Positions 31,397 to 34,258 of a stretch of 34,258 nucleotides of DNA are shown here, one piece after another. The position numbers and the translations under genes were made by a program. Origin of the DNA: Hyphomonadaceae bacterium (GTDB lineage Bacteria > Pseudomonadota > Alphaproteobacteria > Caulobacterales > Aquidulcibacteraceae). Each line of letters starts with the position of its first letter. Within the stretch, counting starts at the first letter, position 1. The notes beneath the pieces are model-generated. The model was not told the DNA's origin and searched no databases. It was given only the letters and a program-made list of their open reading frames with translations. The stretch is from contig JALHOC010000024.1 of the NCBI GenBank assembly GCA_022843225.1, forward strand, positions 1 to 34,258, read 5' to 3'.

Positions 31397-33829
31397 AGTT
31401 TCCTGGGGTTCGCGACGTCCGCCGAAAGTGAGCGGTAATACGACGGTCACGATCGTTCCGCGCCCGACCTCGCTCTGAATCGAGAGCTTGCCGCCGTGCA
31501 TCTCGGCCAGGGACTTGGTCAACGCCAAGCCCAAGCCGGTGCCCGAATTGTTGCGCGTGAGCTCTTGCTCCACTTGCTCGAACGGACGCGCCAAGCGCGG
31601 CAAATGCTCTGGGGGAATGCCGCAGCCGGTATCGACGACGCGCAGCGTGAGCCCGCCGGCATTGGCGCGCGCATGCACCATGATCGCACCTTGATCGGTG
31701 AATTTCACGGCGTTGGACAAGAGATTGAGCAGGATCTGCTTGATGGCGCGGTGATCGGCTTCGATCTCCGGCAGGTTCTCTGCGTCGACGACAACGGAGA
31801 GGCCCTTTTCTTCCGCCTTCCGCTTGGTGAGGCGCACGGCTTGTTCGATGGCCACCATCGGATCGAGCGGACGCGGGGAGAGGGTCAGCTTGCCCGCCTC
31901 GATCTTGGCCATGTCGAGAATGTCGTTGATCAATTCGAGCAGGTGGTTGCCGCTGTCGAAGATGTCGCCCGAATACTGCTTGTACTGATCGTTGCCGATC
32001 GGGCCGAACAATTCCTTCGACATGATCTCGGAGAAGCCGATCACGGCGTTGAGAGGCGTCCGCAATTCGTGGCTCATATTGGCCAGGAACGTTGATTTCG
32101 CGCGGCTTGCTTCTTCGGCCTTTTGGCGCTCGTCATGCGCCTCGCGCGCTAGCGCCTTTATCCTGTATTCCTGGTTCTCAGCGCGACTCAACGCGTCCGA
32201 GAGCCGTTTTTCATTGCGGGCGAGCTCTTCTTCCTTCTTCTTCAGCGACGTGATGTCGACGCCCACCGTGATGACGCCGCCATCGGACGCGCGCCGCTCG
32301 ACGATATGCAGCCATTCGCCGCCCGCGAGTTCGACAACGCGGACATCCGGATCGGTCGGATCGTGCTTCTCGCGGCGGATGCTCGGTGCGGCGGCGGCGT
32401 TGATCGCTTCGTAGGACGCCCGCTGGCGCAGAATTTCGGGACCTAGCTGGAAGCTTTCGGCGAAACTACGGTTCCAGAGCAGCAAGCGGCGGCGTGAGTC
32501 CCACAGCGCAAACGGACCCGTGAAATTGTCAATCGCGGCGCGCAATTGGCGCTCCAGCCGCGAGGCGAGCGCCTCCGCTTCATGACGTTCGGTGGCGTCG
32601 ATGACGGTGCCGAACACGCGCGTCTCGGAACGCCCGCTGATATCTTCCACCGCCGCGCCGCGCACCTCAATGAGCGCTAGGCCGCTGCCGCGCATCACCC
32701 GAAAGCGAGCATCCAGCATGCCGGAATGGCGCGCGCGGCGGAACTCCTCCTCGACGCCGAAGCGATCCTCTTGGCTTATGAGGTCGAGAAACTCGCGCAA
32801 GCTCAGGCTGTCCTTGGGCGCGCCAATGAGCCGGGCTGCTTGCTCCGACATCTGGACTTCGTCAGCGGTGGGGCGCCATTCCAGCACGCCGACCTTCGCG
32901 CCATCGGCGGCAATGCGGAAATGCGTTTCCGCGCGCGCGGCTTCAGCCTCGGCCATACGCGCGCGCTGCGCGTTTTGGCGCATCAGCAAGTACAGCACGC
33001 CCATCGCCGCCAGCGGCGCCGCAGCCATAAAGGCGTAGCGCAACAGCGCGGCGATCCACAGCATGGTCTCGCTGGGCGCATGCACGGCCGCGATGAGCTT
33101 GAAACCGCCGACCTGTACGTCGGCGGGCGCGGCCACCCAGGTGCGGTCTTGACCATCGACAATGAAGTCGCCTTCCGGCGCTGCCGCAAGCGCCAGCATT
33201 TGTTGTTGCACGCGCGCGCCAGCGGCTTGCAGCGCTGGCGACGCATAAACGAGATCGCTCGTGGTGGTCACGATCAGCACGCGTGCGTCAGCGTCCAGAT
33301 CGGGCAGGAGCCTGTCTGGCGCGACAATCGAGACTATCGCGCGCTGGCCCGCGCGGCGCACGATGACGGGCGCGGTGGGGAGTTCGCCCATGTCGGGCGC
33401 GCCGACCCAAACCGGAGCGGTTCCTGCGGCGTTTGTCGCGGCAGCGGCGATGGCCGCGTCGTCCTGGTTTGTGATCGTTTGCAGTGTCCCATCGGCGAAG
33501 ACGGCCGCGCTCCGCGTCGGGCCGACAGCGGCGGCGCGCGCGATCGAAGTGGTGTCGACGCCGCTGGTGCGCGCAGCCTCCACCGCGCCCGCGCCCGCGC
33601 CGATAGCGAGCGCGAGATTGGCGTTGACGCGCTCGGCGATGATGCCGGCCGCTGAGGTTTGCGCAGCCACCAAGGTTGCCGCCGCCTGGTCGCGATGGCT
33701 TTTGATTTGAGCAATGGTCGCCACCGCGAACGCCGCAATGAACATGAAGACGAGCGCCATGAAAGGGCTGTTCGCCTTGTCGGCCGGCTGCGTCGCCGGC
33801 GCATCGTGAGGTGTTGTCGTATCCGACAC
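31382..33829 (-). CDS. pleC: PleC-type sensor histidine kinase/phosphatase
   Basis: The 815-residue protein matches Caulobacter PleC (842 residues) in order. TM1 is at 24-41, followed by a ~210-residue periplasmic domain and TM2 at 256-283. Two PAS domains (~303-416, with a C-terminal ATERHE; ~430-530) and a coiled linker (TSLKKKEEELARNEKRLSDAL) follow. The phosphoacceptor H587 lies in FLANMSHELRTPLNAVIGFS. The ATPase domain has NLLSNAVKFTDQG, DTGCGIPPEHL and GTGLGLALTKS. In Caulobacter PleC acts as a DivK/PleD phosphatase and kinase at the swarmer pole. The start is a GTG with GGGAAA upstream, and pepN ends 134 bp upstream on the same strand, a neighbourhood also known in Caulobacter. Confidence 0.88.
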   Translation of the reverse strand: MSDTTTPHDAPATQPADKANSPFMALVFMFIAAFAVATIAQIKSHRDQAAATLVAAQTSAAGIIAERVNANLALAIGAGAGAVEAARTSGVDTTSIARAAAVGPTRSAAVFADGTLQTITNQDDAAIAAAATNAAGTAPVWVGAPDMGELPTAPVIVRRAGQRAIVSIVAPDRLLPDLDADARVLIVTTTSDLVYASPALQAAGARVQQQMLALAAAPEGDFIVDGQDRTWVAAPADVQVGGFKLIAAVHAPSETMLWIAALLRYAFMAAAPLAAMGVLYLLMRQNAQRARMAEAEAARAETHFRIAADGAKVGVLEWRPTADEVQMSEQAARLIGAPKDSLSLREFLDLISQEDRFGVEEEFRRARHSGMLDARFRVMRGSGLALIEVRGAAVEDISGRSETRVFGTVIDATERHEAEALASRLERQLRAAIDNFTGPFALWDSRRRLLLWNRSFAESFQLGPEILRQRASYEAINAAAAPSIRREKHDPTDPDVRVVELAGGEWLHIVERRASDGGVITVGVDITSLKKKEEELARNEKRLSDALSRAENQEYRIKALAREAHDERQKAEEASRAKSTFLANMSHELRTPLNAVIGFSEIMSKELFGPIGNDQYKQYSGDIFDSGNHLLELINDILDMAKIEAGKLTLSPRPLDPMVAIEQAVRLTKRKAEEKGLSVVVDAENLPEIEADHRAIKQILLNLLSNAVKFTDQGAIMVHARANAGGLTLRVVDTGCGIPPEHLPRLARPFEQVEQELTRNNSGTGLGLALTKSLAEMHGGKLSIQSEVGRGTIVTVVLPLTFGGRREPQETSAAA

Positions 33830-33963
33830 AAAAGTTTCCCGGCGGCGCCCCGAATCGCCGTTCTGCGATCCTCAAGATCGGAAATCGTAACCGCCAGGTA
33901 AACGCCAAGTCGGCCCTGGACGCGGAACAGTCCCCAACTCGTCTGAATTGTAACCCGAAAGCC

Positions 33964-34258
33964 TCAGTATAAGGTGCGTTCGACCATCTCGCGGGTGTTT
34001 TTGGAAAGGGCGGCCAAGGCCGCGAGGCTCTCTAGCGCCGCTCGCGCGTGCGCCTGCCGCGCCGCGTCGAATCGTTTCCATGATTCGAACGGCGTCAAGA
34101 GCCGGGCCGCGAGCGCTGGATTGATGGCGTCAATTTCCTGCGCGACGTCGGCGAGCAAGCGGTAGCCGCCGCCGTCGCCTTGGTGGAAAGCGCGCGGATT
34201 GCGCATCGCGAACGCGGCGACGAGCGCGCGCACGCGGTTCGGGTTGCGCGTGTTGAAG
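33964..34258 (-). CDS. pepN: Aminopeptidase N, C-terminal part (incomplete)
   Basis: This is the 3' end of an M1-family aminopeptidase; the gene continues past the window edge on the minus strand. The visible ~97 residues carry the typical end of the all-helical C-terminal domain: RNPRAFHQGDGGGYRLLADV, AQEIDAINPALAARLLTPFESW, KRFDAARQAHARAALESL and the closing LSKNTREMVERTL. The zinc site and catalytic domain lie outside the window. Its place beside pleC supports the Caulobacterales-like assignment. Confidence 0.88.
   Translation of the reverse strand, partial: FNTRNPNRVRALVAAFAMRNPRAFHQGDGGGYRLLADVAQEIDAINPALAARLLTPFESWKRFDAARQAHARAALESLAALAALSKNTREMVERTLY

Noticed and set aside
32726-33655. 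309-residue open frame antisense to pleC
   Set aside because: It is arginine/histidine-rich with no domain and lies wholly opposite a clear PleC-type kinase; it is a high-GC shadow frame.

Overview
The window is a gene-dense, GC-rich chromosomal segment of an alphaproteobacterium, most likely from the Caulobacterales or the neighbouring Hyphomonadaceae-like lineages. The evidence is a PleC-type cell-cycle kinase beside pepN, DUF2336, DUF6456 and DUF1491 genes, a cycHJKL-type cytochrome c maturation operon running into degP, a two-component pair and glnE, and remnants of an RcGTA-type gene transfer agent (GTA). I saw no tRNA, rRNA, insertion sequence or CRISPR array.

Layout. (1) 84-5238 holds a two-gene operon of a stand-alone DnaA domain-IV protein and a DUF6456 protein, then sufE, a secreted protein with four C-terminal cysteines, a multi-TM histidine kinase of the DivJ/PleC class, another secreted protein and a DUF1491 protein. 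(2) 5350-8054 is a small accessory stretch: an unrecognised protein, a probably frameshifted mini zinc-finger gene, a GFA-family protein and a ferric-reductase-like membrane protein, divergent from a TetR regulator across a three-half-site operator. A small conserved hypothetical gene closes it. (3) 8231-13048 holds prfC, a DUF2336 gene with two CtrA-like boxes upstream, and a class A penicillin-binding protein. (4) 13204-15835 is a deleted GTA cluster. A terminase C-terminal stub is followed by intact portal, g3.5-like and prohead protease genes, and then by the C-terminal ~200 residues of the g15 tail protein. Capsid and tail genes are missing. (5) 15912-24471 holds a J-domain co-chaperone, a small periplasmic protein with an OmpR-type regulator and PhoQ/FeuQ-like kinase, ccmI-ccmE-ccmF-ccmH, and a DegP protease. 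(6) 24483-29382 holds a second OmpR-type regulator and kinase, then glnE. (7) 29405-31396 holds an EF-hand protein, an ECF sigma factor, a probable membrane anti-sigma factor and a CnrX/CpxP-like periplasmic sensor. (8) 31382-34258 holds pleC and the 3' end of pepN, both on the minus strand.

Themes. Envelope homeostasis dominates the right half: DegP, two envelope-sensing kinases, an ECF module and haem export/cytochrome c assembly. The left half carries replication-like DNA binding, cell-cycle signalling and wall synthesis. The most unusual object is the GTA remnant. Its three retained head genes are uninterrupted and still joined by ATGA stop/start overlaps, although both flanks have been cut away. 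All calls are from reading the sequence and knowledge of families; no database search was run.
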